Shown here: in pieces, positions 47,695-58,878 of the stretch
Layout: each line of letters starts with the position of its first letter
How positions within the stretch are numbered: position 1 is the stretch's first letter
Assembly: GCA_011634665.1 (NCBI GenBank)
Contig: WAEK01000022.1
Location: 669,501-733,500 of the forward strand
DNA length: 64,000 nt
Source: Mortierella sp. BCC40632
Lineage: Eukaryota; Mortierellomycota; Mortierellomycetes; Mortierellales; Mortierellaceae
Direction of reading: 5' to 3'
The notes under the pieces: model-generated
What the model was told of the DNA's origin: nothing
What the model saw: the letters and a program-made list of their open reading frames with translations, nothing else
Database searches by the model: none
Position numbers and translations under genes: made by a program

Positions 47695-49219
47695 ATGACC
47701 TCCTCTCCAAAGCCTCCGCGCACAGCATATGTCAAGCGCATCGAACACTTTTCCGCAGCGCACCGCCTCAACTCTGTCCATCTCAGCCCCGCAGAGAACT
47801 TGGCTCTTTATGGCAAATGCAATCACGCCTCAGGGCATGGCCACAACTACAAGGGTAAGAGCCTCTTTCTCTCTTTCTTTCTTTATTTCTTTCTCGCTTT
47901 GTTTTCTATCTCTCCATGTCCTCTGGCTCGCTCACTCTTCTCTCTTCTCTTTATGGCTTTCTAACTTTCTCTCCAATCCTTCTTGCTGACTCTCTCGTCT
48001 GACACTAACTAGTGGAGGTGACAATAAAGGGGCAGGTACGAACTGGATGGACTGTCTTTGCCCAAAGCACAGCTCAAAACCGAATCGATGTAACCATGTC
48101 TGTCTCTTTGTACCGAATCCGTTGATGCTGACAAATGACTATTACCTCGTTTGTGCACCCTTTCCTCTGTCTTTTTTTTTTTTTTTTTTTTTTCTTCTTT
48201 TCTCTTCCCCATACAATACTTCATATATTTTCCTCTCTGGACTAGATTGACCCCCTGTCTGGCATGGTTATCAACATCACTGATCTCAAAAAGACGCTTC
48301 AAGCAGCGGTCATGGAGCCATGCGATCATCGTAACCTTGTAAGTCCTATTCACTGTTCATTTGTAGTAGCGCCACGTACAGAGCTCTCCTTGTCACCCAT
48401 GTAGTGCATATGATCTACCCTGTGGCGACAGGGAGAAGAGGGAGAGAGACAGAAGGGAGGGAGGGAGAAGGGGGAAAAAAAAATAATGCAATATTAATCT
48501 GGAGATCCAAGGGTTGGATCTAGACTTGCATCAACGCCACAAAGGATTGGAAACACACAGACTCTCAGGGATTGGAAACACACAGACAATCAAGGATTGG
48601 AGTGCCCCCACACTTTGCAGGATTGTGTCGATGGTGATACGGGGAGAATAGGGGGAAGGTTCTTATGGGGACAGGGACAGGCGAACAGACGTCCTGAATA
48701 GATTGTTTGTTGTTGAGACTAATGCCCTTTTTTCTTTGGGTTAGGATATCGATGTCTCTTTCTTCCACACAACGCCAAGGTAAGTCTGGGGAACCATCCC
48801 TCTCCCCTTACTTTTTTTTTTTTTTTTTTTTTTTTTTGGCTCTCTCTCTCTCTCTCTCTCTCTTGCTATTCTCGTATGCAGGAGCGGATGTGGGTGTACC
48901 TCTTCCCCCACGCTCTCCAACTGCTCTCAAAAGGCACTCGGATCGATTTTCAAGTATGGCTAACCTCACTCCTCCTCTCTCTCTCAATTCTCCATCTGGA
49001 TTCATCGAATCCGAAAAAAAACAATCGGACTTGGAAACACCTTTCGTCATTCTCTTCTTTCTCTTTGTTCCCTTGAACGTATTCAGTACCACGGAGAATT
49101 TGGCCATTTTCCTGTGGGAGAACATTCTTAAACACCTGCCCGTCTCGGATACGTACCAACTGCACGAGATCAAATTGTACGAAACGGACAAGAACGTGGT
49201 TGTCTACCGCGGAGAATGA
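47695..49219 (+). CDS. PTS: 6-pyruvoyl-tetrahydropterin synthase
   Basis: Five exons, 47695-47854, 48013-48035, 48246-48338, 48745-48779 and 49087-49219, GT-AG and in phase, 147 residues, the normal length. The enzyme converts 7,8-dihydroneopterin triphosphate to 6-pyruvoyl-tetrahydropterin, the second step of tetrahydrobiopterin synthesis. The zinc histidines are His23 (FSAAHRL), His48 and His50 ([10 protein letters not shown]), the catalytic cysteine is Cys42 (YGKCNH), and the Asp88-His89 pair sits in EPCDHRNLD, the same numbering as the mammalian enzyme; the substrate-anchoring Glu is in HEIKLYETD. Exon 2 is only 23 bases. Tetrahydrobiopterin made this way is known in Mortierella-type fungi, where it supports phenylalanine hydroxylation. 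The gene is divergent from the TFIIIC6 gene. Confidence 0.95.
48544..48600. repeat. 25-bp tandem repeat in a PTPS intron
   Basis: Two 25-base units beginning GGATTGGAAACACACAGAC (48544-48568 and 48569-48593) and a partial third (48594-48600) lie in the intron between exons 3 and 4. Confidence 0.85.
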
Positions 49220-49925
49220 TTTCCTCACCTCTCTCTCTCTCTCTCCCCAATCCCATCCCTCCTTTTCTCCCACCCCACCCCCACTGAATAGTCGTGGGTG
49301 ATGATGGTGAATGGTAACGGTGATGGTGATGGAGGAGATGGAGGTGATGGTGGCAATCAATGATAGTGAAGGCAGGATTCAAAATAGAAACCACTGCACT
49401 GCGCCCCATTGAATCCACCACACACCCGTTTCTCTTTTTTCCTTCCCCCTCCCCCCCCCTCACTATCCCTCTCTCTTACTCACTCCACTCAAAGTCGCCT
49501 CAAGTTACCATGTACTATTAAATGTATACTTTGACAATTACGTTTTTTTTTTGAGCTATTTTTTTTTTAGTAGCATTAGCAACAATGGTCGGATAGTATT
49601 AATTACAATACCAGTGAAATGACTAGAAAAGACACGTTTCAGAGGAAACAAGAGCACTAATAGATACATCGTGTCGAATACTAAACTGGCTTGAGAAAAG
49701 AAAGAAAGAAAGAGAGATCGAAGGAATGAAGGAATGAAGGAAGAAGTATATAAATATATAAATATAGAGAGAGAGAGTCGGGACATGCGGACAAAATCGA
49801 AGGCATGGTTCTTTTGCTTTTTTTTTTAGGACGTAGGACGAGAGAATCGAGGCCAATGCAGAGTACAATGGATTGGGGGGAGGGGGGGAATAGAGAGAGA
49901 GAGAGAGAAGGAAGGTAGTCATGGA
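49220..49925. other. Convergent intergenic region, PTPS/LYRM2
   Basis: 3' flanks of two convergent genes. Contains a GGTGAT-type repeat (49299-49350) and A/T runs; no coding frame. Confidence 0.55.
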
Positions 49926-50415
49926 TCACTGGCCACCTTTCTGTTTGCGAGTATTTCCAGAAGATAGAGAAAGACTGGTCTGAAGAGCATGGAATTGGTG
50001 CTTTCCCTGGGAGATCAGCGACTTGACTTTGTCCTATAAAAGATCCGATAGTTACACACATTCATTGTCCATCCTTTAGTTCCAGGCTAGAAGAAAGAGG
50101 CCACTACCCGCACCCTCCTTCGCTATAAAAAAAACCCTCCCCAACGAGAAACAACAATAGTGAAATATGAAAAAGAGGAAGGGCCAACAAAGTTACCGGA
50201 TCGGACTCGAATCGATACCGCTCAAAATCTGCACGAGCCCATTCCTGGAGCTCCTTGCGGTCGCGAGGGTCTTGGACCCGGTTCAGTGTCCGTTGGATCT
50301 CACGGTAGAGGGACAAGACCTTTGCCCGTGTGATGAACTAGGGAATGATGATACAGTATCAGGGGAACACCACCGCAGTCAATATATTAGAAGGCCACTT
50401 CAAGTCGAAAAGAGA

Positions 50416-50459
<44 letters not shown>

Positions 50460-50620
50460 AAAAGCTTTGGTCCTCTTCTAGGAGTATAATCAGGGAGAGA
50501 GCGACCAGTTGGTGCATGTATAGGAATTACATAGTCGAGACCGGGTCCACTTCCGACGGGAAACCGCCTCGATGCACGCGAGAGCGATGGTGGGATGGCT
50601 GGAGGGGCTCTGAAGGACAT
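49926..50620 (-). CDS. LYR-motif mitochondrial protein, LYRM2-like
   Basis: Three exons on the minus strand, 50620-50531, 50337-50197 and 50033-49926, GT-AG and phase 0, 112 residues. The N-terminal 30 residues (Arg-rich, no acidic residues until the end) suit a mitochondrial targeting sequence. The complex 1 LYR domain follows: GLDYFITRAKVLSLYREIQR with the LYR tripeptide, DRKELQEWARADFERYRFES and SLISQGKHQFHALQTSLSLS. LYR proteins bind the mitochondrial acyl carrier protein and act as assembly factors; LYRM2 is linked to respiratory complex I. The match of the GLDYF-LYR spacing and the C-terminal SQGKHQ segment favours LYRM2 over other LYR proteins. The first intron carries a long sense-strand CT tract. 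It is divergent from the GNAT gene. Confidence 0.88.
50421..50457 (-). repeat. (CT)n tract in the first LYRM2 intron
   Basis: About 17 GA units on the plus strand, so CT in the sense of the minus-strand gene, between donor 50530 and acceptor 50338. Confidence 0.85.
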
Positions 50621-51406
50621 TGGCCGAGCGATAAAAGGTTGAGACTGGCAAGGATGGAGAATGGGCAGAGTTTCTCACTTACTCATTCTTCTTCTTCTCT
50701 CTCACTCCAAATGCGATCAGATCTTTCTTGATGCCACAAGAAAGCCACACAAGGGGGTAACGGCTGTTCAATTCTCCGCTGTGTGCCAGAGCAGTCCTCC
50801 CCTTACCCCGTCCGTTGCTCCCCTCCAACGAATGCTCAAACTGTCAGCCCATTGGGCAATGAATGTGAATGCTGATGTCCATGAAGAAGAAAGAAAAAGA
50901 AAAAGCTTGACTACATATGCCATGGATCCATTCCATATTTAGAGCCGATCCTTCCCAAAAGACAGCCTCATGGCAAGCCCATTCATTGACACTTCGAGTT
51001 TTGTGACAAGAGGCCGATCAGCCAGACGTCAGGGCGGCCCCCAGGAGAACCTCCAACTGTCTGCCTGACAGAGCCACAGACCACCCAATTCCCATTGGAG
51101 AGGAAGGGAGAGGGGGGGGGTTGTCCGTCCCTGGCCTGGCGTCTCCTTACTTGGAGAACCATCCACGTGATCTGCTTTGAGAAGCACCCAATGACAAATC
51201 GTCCAACTCTATTTTTTTTTATTTTTATTATTTTTTTTTTGCCTTTTTGTGTCTTTTTGCATTCTTTCTTCTCCCAGCTTCGCATCCATAAATACCTTAT
51301 CAACTCTTTCACTTCGTCTTCTATCTTCTTCGCTCCCTCTTCATCGCCTCCCAATTGCCTCCTTCTTCTCCTTACCTCTGCTCTTTTAGACACCAAGCAC
51401 CCACAA
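50621..51406. promoter_or_regulatory. Divergent intergenic region, LYRM2/GNAT
   Basis: 786 bases between the two divergent starts. T-rich and CT-rich leader DNA precedes the GNAT ATG; no gene and no clear TATA box seen. Confidence 0.5.
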
Positions 51407-52450
51407 ATGACCGCTGAAGGCTTTTCAGGAATAGATCGATCAGAAATCTTGATCCGACCTTACAAGCCAGACGACTATGAACAAGTCCTTCAGTTCTTAG
51501 TCCCAGGACTCTTGCCTGTAGGCACACGCCACTTTCAGAGGGTAGTCAAGCACCCTCGAACCATTTCCCGGATCCTTATCAAGTCGTTCTTCCTTTCGAC
51601 TTTGATTTTTTTGGGCTATGCATCTTATCGTGCCGCCCAAGACTACCCTGGCCAGCTTCTTTCTCAAACAACTCCCTTGGACAACCTCCTTGTATGGGTT
51701 CAAAAGCCCATCCAAATCGTTCAGCACCAGCAATCGCTCTCCGCCGTCGGCCATTGGTTTACCCGAGAGAGTGGTCTCATTCAGGTTCTCACCAATTCGG
51801 GCCGTATCTTTGTAATGATCTGGGTCTGGGCAAGCATGGCTCTGGCTTTGGTCACCATCCGACACCTCTACAACTTTGCACAGAAGAACATTAACAGTTA
51901 TCTCGACATGTGCTTTAAAGACGACTTGGGCGATATCGGCAAATACTATCAGGAATTCGAAGACCCCACCCTTTTCTCTGATGACAATGAGGATAAACAA
52001 AAAGCTAGGAAGCCTCACAAGAATCGATCCCAGTTCTTTGTTGCCTGCTTGCGATCGCATCCTCAATTGGTTTTCGGCTGTGTTGGCTTTGATGATAACT
52101 TTGCCCGTACCACAGCCCTTCGTCAGAAACACGAACAATCAGGAGACAAGACCCCCTTCCAAGTCCCTGACAAGGCCTCAGGTGAACTTCGAAGGATGTC
52201 AGTTCATCCTGATTACCGTCGGCTGGGTATTAGCAAGTTGCTTTTGAATACATTGGAGGATCATGCGAGGACCCAGGGGTTCTCGAGCGTTAAACTTTCC
52301 ACAACGGTTGAACAACAAGAAGCCATCCAAGCCTATGAACGCTTCGGGTTCAAGTTGGAAAGGCTCATGGTTACTGATTATGACTTTACTGTCCATTTTT
52401 ATGACCTGGATCTGAACCGTGATCAGAAGAAGTCAGCAAAGTTAATCTAA
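51407..52450 (+). CDS. Membrane-bound GNAT N-acetyltransferase, NAT8/camello-like
   Basis: Single-exon frame of 347 residues. It starts with IRPYKPDDYEQVLQFLVPGL, has a first hydrophobic helix at about residues 53-74 and a second at about 133-153, then a GNAT acetyl-CoA-binding domain at about 200-335. Motif A is LRRMSVHPDYRRLGISKLLL (251-270) and motif B contains YERFGFKLE. The usual Q/R-x-x-G-x-G/A pyrophosphate loop reads RRLGIS, with Ser in the last place. Animal NAT8 enzymes of this layout acetylate cysteine conjugates or lysines at the ER membrane; the substrate here is unknown. The loop between the two helices is longer than in NAT8, and the segment ending HKNRSQFFVACL may be the start of the catalytic fold. 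Confidence 0.85.
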   Translation: MTAEGFSGIDRSEILIRPYKPDDYEQVLQFLVPGLLPVGTRHFQRVVKHPRTISRILIKSFFLSTLIFLGYASYRAAQDYPGQLLSQTTPLDNLLVWVQKPIQIVQHQQSLSAVGHWFTRESGLIQVLTNSGRIFVMIWVWASMALALVTIRHLYNFAQKNINSYLDMCFKDDLGDIGKYYQEFEDPTLFSDDNEDKQKARKPHKNRSQFFVACLRSHPQLVFGCVGFDDNFARTTALRQKHEQSGDKTPFQVPDKASGELRRMSVHPDYRRLGISKLLLNTLEDHARTQGFSSVKLSTTVEQQEAIQAYERFGFKLERLMVTDYDFTVHFYDLDLNRDQKKSAKLI

Positions 52451-52728
52451 GGAAATGGAATGGAGTGGGCCCTGCTCAGAAAATGAGGCGATGCACAAAA
52501 ATAGAGAAAAACCAATGAGTGAAGAAAGCTACTCATGTCTTTGTTGAGTAGAGGATACCAATAGGAAAAAGTAGACGGGATCATACTATTAATTTTCTTT
52601 TCTAAATGGTTGTTCTCGAGAGGGGGAGAGACCGCCTTTACTTTTCAAAACCGGGGAAACAAGATGTACCCCTCTGTTGTCATTGGTACTCTGCCGTTTC
52701 GCACTTTCCATAAGCGAAGAATGCACCG

Positions 52729-52734
52729 AATAAA
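52729..52734 (+). terminator. Candidate polyadenylation signal of the GNAT gene
   Basis: AATAAA lies 279 bases after the GNAT stop codon, inside the gap before the convergent beta-helix gene. Confidence 0.45.
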
Positions 52735-52886
52735 TATTTATTACAGAGAAAAGAAAAAAAAACTTCTGGTGGTGACGCCCAATCGAACGACAGTCTCAGC
52801 GCCCCTCTCTCCCTCTCCTCCCTTTCATTTTCTTATTTAGGTCCGCCGCCCCAAGACACTACGGACCCTCCTCCAATTTGCTCCTC

Positions 52887-55800
52887 TTAGGCAACCCAGC
52901 CTCTAGCCAGTCGATCCATCCGATCACTGAGCTGACGGAGATACAAACTCGAGGGCAAAACTTCACTTCCAAGATGTTCGCGCCAACCATGGTCTTCCCA
53001 TGGTCGTCGATCCTCCGCCTCAAAGTCCTCACTGCCAATGACAAAGTTCTGGAATCCTCTAGTTCGGTGCACAAGGATTCCCTCGCGTGCTCGTGAGTTC
53101 CAGATGACAGAATTTGCACCCGAATAGCCTTGACCTGTGCCCATGTCGCCTCGGTTGACTATTTTGATCGTGCCATCAGTTGCAATCTGGTCAAAGAGGA
53201 GACCAGAGCAAAACTTCATATGTGGACCAGTATCACCTGGTGCAAAGTCCAATGGCATGGGCTGAGATGGTTTGCCAATATTGGTGGCCATAGCCCGATG
53301 GACAACATTGGGACCCATGACATGGTTAATGTCGACAAAGAAATGGAACGAACCCTGAGAGAGAGAGTTTCGAATCAGGATCAATTGACCCGAGATCTGG
53401 AAAGCTGATTGACCAGAAAGCATGTCGTTCGGGTAAGAGTGAATACCAGCATCGACCGTCACATGGTGAGCATCCGTTCCAATTGAGATATAGTTGTGGA
53501 AGTACGAGGTCAGGACATGGGTGATGTATGCCTGTTGGACACGATCGAGACGGAGTGCATAATTGGCAAAGATCTCCTGTGAGAATCGATAATCGGTCGA
53601 TCCCCTGCCTTCCTTATCCAACATTTGCTCGATCTTGCGACCAATGTTTTGAGGAAAGACGAGGTCCAGGAATTGGATACCCACTGCTCGAATCTTGTGA
53701 TCTTCATATTTCTGGATCCAGCCACCACCATAGTGGCGACGGACTGAGATGGGCATAGGAGCATCCATTTGAACAATACCCGTTTCAGAGTTGATGGATC
53801 GGATAGTTCGGTAGATACGGGTTCGCATCTTTTTCCAGGGTTTGACTCCCTTTTTGTCCGATTCAAAGTCATCCATGCCAATGTCCGAGATCCATCGTTC
53901 GTTTCCGATCCGGGTTACAATCACCTTGTCGCCCACCTTGAGACCAGCATCGTCAAAATAGGTTGGGTCCAGAGCCAAGTAGAACGAGCCGACAGGCGTG
54001 TAGTCGGACATGATTGGCACTCGTGTGTCATAAAGGATCTTGTCCTTCTTGCCCCTGAGAATTTGAAGAAGAAGAAGAAAAGTCAAGTTAGTTGATCTCG
54101 TTTTCAATTCTCTTTACTACTCTCTCACTCAGATTGATTCGGCCATTAGCTACAGCCAGTACTTACTCAACTTCGATCGCGTATCGTGGTCCTGCTGATT
54201 CCCACTGGCAGACAATTCTCGTGCCTCCCTTGGGGTCACCCCGGAATAAGACTCCGCTCGAGTTGATCTTCAAGGGTTTCGAGATCCGGTACACACCTCG
54301 ATCGAGTACCAAGGCGCCCATTGGTACCACAGTATTGTCTTGGGCCTGAGCGCCCGTCACGGCCTGAACGCGGTCAAGTGCACTCTGAATCCGATCTGTA
54401 TCATCACCCTTGTCCAAATCACTGTCAGCATCGGGACGAGGCGACATGCGTTCTAGAACAGGGATTTGCTTCACTGCATCTGGGATAGGCGTGTTCCCTT
54501 CATTCCAACCGGCCATACTAAAGTCCATGATTCGATCGCCATTGCGGTTGTAGGCAATATAACCGAGAGGAGCCTCAGGATCGGTTGGAGTTGTTGGATA
54601 GACCAGTTTGCTGTAGAGCAAGGTCGAATATCGATCCGGGTACAGCAAGGCATCGTCCTTGTTCGCGTTGTTGCCTCGAGAGGGTCTCTCGGCCCGAACA
54701 ATCGTTGACGAGGACAGGGTCTCTTCAGGATTGACATCGGCGTTGACTTCGTCGTTGCTATGCTCGGCTTGGCCTGGAGTCTGGCTCTGGTCTTCTTGGG
54801 GACGCATGTGCTTTGGATTCAGTCCACCTAGAAAATCCATTTAGTGTTAGGGAATGACGCGAAGACGACTAGGACTTTTTTAAAAAAAAAAAAAAGAGAG
54901 AGAGAGAGAGAGTTCAGGAGAGAGCTCGCTTACCATGCCTGTAGTGCCAGAGAGGGTCATTAAAGATTTCCTCAGGTGTACGGGGTCGTTGATTTGGCTG
55001 AGGTGAATCGGCAGATGCGTCGTCCTCAGGTGAACCGTCGCTTTCCTCTTCGTCGTCATCCTCATCTTCATCCTCGTCATCATCCTCGTCCTCGTCCTCG
55101 TCGTCATCGTCATCTTCATCTTCATCGTCTGCATCCTCATCGTCATCCTCGTCCTCATCCTCATCCTCATATTCATCCTCATCCTCATCCTCATCTTCGT
55201 CGTCTTCGTCGTCTTCGTCAAGAGCGTTCCTGGTTGCCCAAGCTCTCTGAAGCTGCTTCCCTTCCTGGATCCACTCCAAAGAGGACTCGCGGTTCATTAG
55301 ATCAATCTGATCCGGTCGAGGAACCTGCTTGGACTGTACACGCACACTCTCTTCTGTCGGCGTAATCTCAGCCTCAGTTGCCTCTTGGTTTCCAACAGAC
55401 CCATCTCGTGCAAAGTCCCAACCTTGGTCCTGGACCTGGGCTTTATCTGATTCTCCAGCCTGTGCGAGGATCGAGGTCTGGGGCACGACACCTTCGATAC
55501 CACCATCGATAATCTGGGCTCCATCATCATTGTCGGCCTCAGAAGCTTCTTCTCGAAGACGTTGCCAGCTCTTGATCCGACGTTCTTTTCGAGCTGCCTT
55601 GGTCTTGCGGTTCCCGCGTCGGCGGGTCGAGGAAGGGCGTTGTTGGGATCGATGACGGTGACCTCGAGGAGAATCGATGGCCATCTTGGCATCAGGGCCC
55701 TGTCGAGTCGAGCGCGAGAATGCTTTCTTGTTCGAGGCAGCGTCTTCTATCTGGGTCCGGATATTATAATTCTCTAGCGGGAATTCATCCAAGTCGGATG

Positions 55801-56410
55801 TCCATTCTGGCGCCAGATCCTCCATCAAACCAACTTGTTCATCCTCATCCGCTGCGCGTTCCGAGGCATCAAATAGATCCCATGGAAGGGGCTCACTCGA
55901 ATACCGAATCTGTCCCTTGGGTTGTTGTCTATTTCCTGACCTTTCAATGTCCTCTGTCCCTCCATTCGAAAGGAGGTACTCTCGTAACCGGTGTTCTTCT
56001 GGCGAAAGTTCGAGATAGAGCGAGCCCTGTCGAGCGGCGCGTTCGTATTCCAGTTGATCGAGATACGCTTGTTGGTCTCGCCTATCGTCCTCTGAGATCT
56101 CTCCCTCGAAACGGGGTGGGGGGACACCAGCCAGGAGAGGGACAGTGATCTGGTCCGAAGCAGGGACGAGAGGGTTCACGATATGGTTGTTCAATGAACC
56201 GGCCGTTCCTGAACCAGATTCGGATTCAAAGCTCGCCTGTGAATCTGAATCGGCAAGGGCGAGAGAGGAGAGCGAGAGCACGAGCATGGTCCAAACCAGG
56301 GCTTTGGACTTTGTCCTAGCGAGCAGCTGGCTCGTCCGGGGGAAAGACGGCATGGCGGCAGCAAAGTGCGGACGGGTCGGACCGAATCGGGGTCTTGTCA
56401 TTGACGTCAT
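52887..56410 (-). CDS. Secreted right-handed beta-helix (pectate-lyase-superfamily-like) protein
   Basis: Three exons on the minus strand, 56410-54934, 54827-54167 and 54054-52887, GT-AG and in phase, 1,101 residues. A hydrophobic segment at about residues 37-53 (ALVWTMLVLSLSSLALAD) is a signal peptide or signal anchor; a second ATG at codon 20 would give a conventional signal length. Residues 54-490 are charged and poorly conserved-looking, with an acidic run at about 398-454. The rest resembles bacterial and fungal parallel beta-helix proteins: YNRNGDRIMDFSMAGWNEGN, GDDTDRIQSALDRVQ, GALVLDRGVYRISKPLKINS, and a C-terminal part rich in G/N/H turns (HHVTVDAGIHSYPNDM, FHFFVDINHVMGPNVVHRAM). Family members include polysaccharide lyases and hydrolases; no catalytic residue can be assigned, so enzyme activity is open. 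Confidence 0.8.
55046..55218 (-). repeat. Hexa/nonanucleotide coding repeat for the acidic run
   Basis: Imperfect TCATCC/TCGTCATCC-type units on the plus strand encode about 57 residues that are nearly all Asp or Glu in the beta-helix protein. Confidence 0.88.
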
Positions 56411-57676
56411 GTGGGGGCAATGAAGGAAATTAAAAAGAGACTAGGAGGAATGTTCGTGGGCAGAGAAAGCGGGTTAGGACTAGGCTAGGCGAGGCAGGAC
56501 GGAGGGGAACTGGCACGGGAACTGTAGAGGATAGCAACAAGCATCAATGGACACAGTAAGGTCTTACTGTCTTGTCTCTGAAGAGAGTGCCTGTGGAGCA
56601 GAGAGACAAACTAATCCAAGAGAGAAGAGAGAAGAGAGAAGAGATAGAAAAGAAGGATCAGCACGGCACTACAAAGATCACTGCCAAATCAAAGCCCGCC
56701 TACCCTGCTGATAATGCATCATGCACTCTCTTACGCTCTCGTCCGTCAAGGATGATGTAACCGAGATAAACCTTGTGGCCAAGGCCGTGGGTACTGGATT
56801 TAAAACAACAACAACACAACAGCAGCAACAACTAAATGTCAATTCAAATGGTGGATGAGGAAATAAAAATGAGTGTGTGAGAGAGAGCCGATGCTGGTGA
56901 ATGAGAAGAAAGAATGATCAATCGACCAGATGGGAGAGAGAGAGAAAGAGAGAGAGAGGAAAAAAAAAAAAAAAAAAAAAAGAAGAGAGAGAAAGAGAAA
57001 GAAATACTACTCTCCTCTCCCAAGCCAAGGATGTCCCACTGGGGGCACGAACGGGACATAGGGACATAGGGGCTGAAAGGAGCACCATCCTTGTCTCTTT
57101 CTTTCGCCACACCGTCGCCGGGATCTGTACTGCAGAGGATGCGTCGCCAAAGGGGTAAAGAAAGTGAGCGAGAGAGATGGGGTACTCCCCTTTTTGGTGA
57201 GAACTCTCCCTCTCTCCCGCTCCCTTTTGCATTTCACACTCCCGTCCAAAGCTTTTTACTTTTTTCTTTCTTTCTCTCTCTTTCTTTTCTCTCTCTCTTT
57301 CTCTCTCTCTCTTTTTTTCCCCCTTTCCCCCTTTCTCTCCTCCATCCTCCTGGGCCCTTTTTGCTTTTCCTTTCTTTTCTTTCAGATTTCTTTTCCAGCC
57401 ATGCATGAGATGAGATGCAAGGCCGACAGAGGGGATTCAACTTCTAAGCGGCGCTACAAGCATTTCTCTCTAACTCAATCCTAGCCCTTTTGGTTGGATT
57501 CTTTTCTTTTTTTCTTTTTCTTTTTCCTTCCTTCGTAACTTTTATTCTAACCAACAGACAGACGGAGAGACAAGATAAACCCTCTGCGCAATCGGAGTCT
57601 ATATGATCTTCCACATGGTCGACTGACCGGGGGAGGAGGGGGATTAGTGGCGACCTTGGCTTTTAGACGGTCTTTT
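56411..57676. other. Intergenic between the beta-helix and DUF3605 genes
   Basis: Promoter side of the beta-helix gene and 3' flank of the DUF3605 gene. It holds A runs (56960-56981), purine-rich and CT-rich tracts (57255-57320), which give spurious open frames on both strands; no coding frame is supported. Confidence 0.55.
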
Positions 57677-58495
57677 CTAGTTTAGTGTTGTTTGCTGCTG
57701 TTCTTCCTCATGCTGTTTTTTGAGCTCCATGTCATCTTCATCCAGGACCTCGCCCTCACCCTTGGTAAACACCTGGACATGAAAGATGGATGGTACACTT
57801 CTCAACTCTGGTGGATTGACAAAGAACAAGAAATCTCTTCCTGGTAACCGTTCCTCAAGGTATCTTCGGATCCATACCTCATCCGTCAGTGGATGCCGTG
57901 ACCAAATCAACCAATGCTCAATCCCAGGTTTGACCGAGTATGGGAACTCGTTCTTTTTTAATGCCACCTCCAACGGATCAACGGGTCCTGTGGGCGACAA
58001 TGGTGGTGAACGGTAAGGTGAGAGCGAAGATGAGGACTCATTCCCGTCCGAGAAGCACGATTCACTTTCCGAGACGCAGGCAGAGGTAGGAGTGGAGCCA
58101 GAGGCGCGTGTTGAAGGTGAGGAAGGTGTGGAGGAGGCGGGCCAGTGAAGGATATGCTGTCGGATATATTCATCTGGAGAACCGTACTTGCGGGTCCGGC
58201 GCTTGATTGCGCGTTGGTAGGCTTCCTGAACGGCCTCAGAGCGGCCCATGGGAGCGAGATCTTTGGAGGCGACCATGGTTTGGAGCTCGGCCCAGGAGAA
58301 TTGGTGGCGTGTCGGCTTCTTGAAGACAAGGGGCTTTCTTGAGGGTGAAGAGGACGGCGAGGGAGAGGCAGAAGGAGAAGATGAGGTCGAAGAGGCTCGA
58401 GAGGCAAGGGCTGTGTTGATGGCCGAAGGTGCACGGCCTTTACGGACAGGGGCCAGTAAGGATGGGCGTGGGATGGTAAGGAGTTTTGCAGCCAT
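57677..58495 (-). CDS. DUF3605 protein (N-acetylglucosamine-induced protein 1-like)
   Basis: Single-exon minus-strand frame of 272 residues. The N-terminus is basic and Ser/Pro-rich and could target mitochondria. Family blocks appear in order: FSWAELQTMVASKDLAPMGR, YGSPDEYIRQHILHW, a Ser-rich insertion, then NEFPYSVKPGIEHWLIWSR, RDFLFFVNPPELRSVPSIFH and VQVFTKG. DUF3605 is a fungal family named after a Candida protein induced by N-acetylglucosamine; the biochemical role is unknown. The Ser-rich insertion between the two halves (about residues 120-172) is an unusual length addition. A TATA box lies about 235 bases upstream. Confidence 0.88.
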   Translation of the reverse strand: MAAKLLTIPRPSLLAPVRKGRAPSAINTALASRASSTSSSPSASPSPSSSPSRKPLVFKKPTRHQFSWAELQTMVASKDLAPMGRSEAVQEAYQRAIKRRTRKYGSPDEYIRQHILHWPASSTPSSPSTRASGSTPTSACVSESESCFSDGNESSSSLSPYRSPPLSPTGPVDPLEVALKKNEFPYSVKPGIEHWLIWSRHPLTDEVWIRRYLEERLPGRDFLFFVNPPELRSVPSIFHVQVFTKGEGEVLDEDDMELKKQHEEEQQQTTLN

Positions 58496-58728
58496 TTAGA
58501 TGATAGTTTTACTTTGAAGATAGATATGAAAGATGGAGGTAAAGTGAGTGGAGAGAAGAGAGTGGAGAGTGGATGGGGTGGCCAGGCAGTATCGTCTAGT
58601 GAATAGAGGGTATATGATGCAACAGGCCAGATAGATAGGATGAGAAAACAAAAACAAAAACAAAAACAAAAGAAAAAAAAAACAAAAAGAAGAAAAAGAG
58701 AAACGGATGTCGTTGGCTGCCGGACGCC

Positions 58729-58736
58729 TTTTTATA
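58729..58736 (-). promoter_or_regulatory. Candidate TATA box of the DUF3605 gene
   Basis: TATAAAAA reads on the minus strand, 234 bases before the start codon at 58495, followed by an A/C-rich leader. Confidence 0.45.
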
Positions 58737-58835
58737 CCTTGTCCGTGTGCGTCATTGGGAAGAGAGGGTTGTCGAGTCGCAGCCAGTGGGCAGGGACAAT
58801 CTGCAAGATAACGCACGATTGATCAGTTTTGGGTT

Positions 58836-58878
<43 letters not shown>

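Noticed and set aside
48544..48600. Possible CRISPR-like or regulatory repeat array
   Set aside because: Only two and a bit direct 25-base units with no spacers, inside an intron of a fungal gene.
54976..55365. Open frame rich in His, Pro and Arg opposite the beta-helix gene
   Set aside because: It is the antisense reading of the acidic repeat tract.
57164..57484. Plus-strand frame of 106 codons in the gap upstream of the beta-helix gene
   Set aside because: It is CT/T-repeat DNA read as Ser, Leu and Phe; no conserved pattern.
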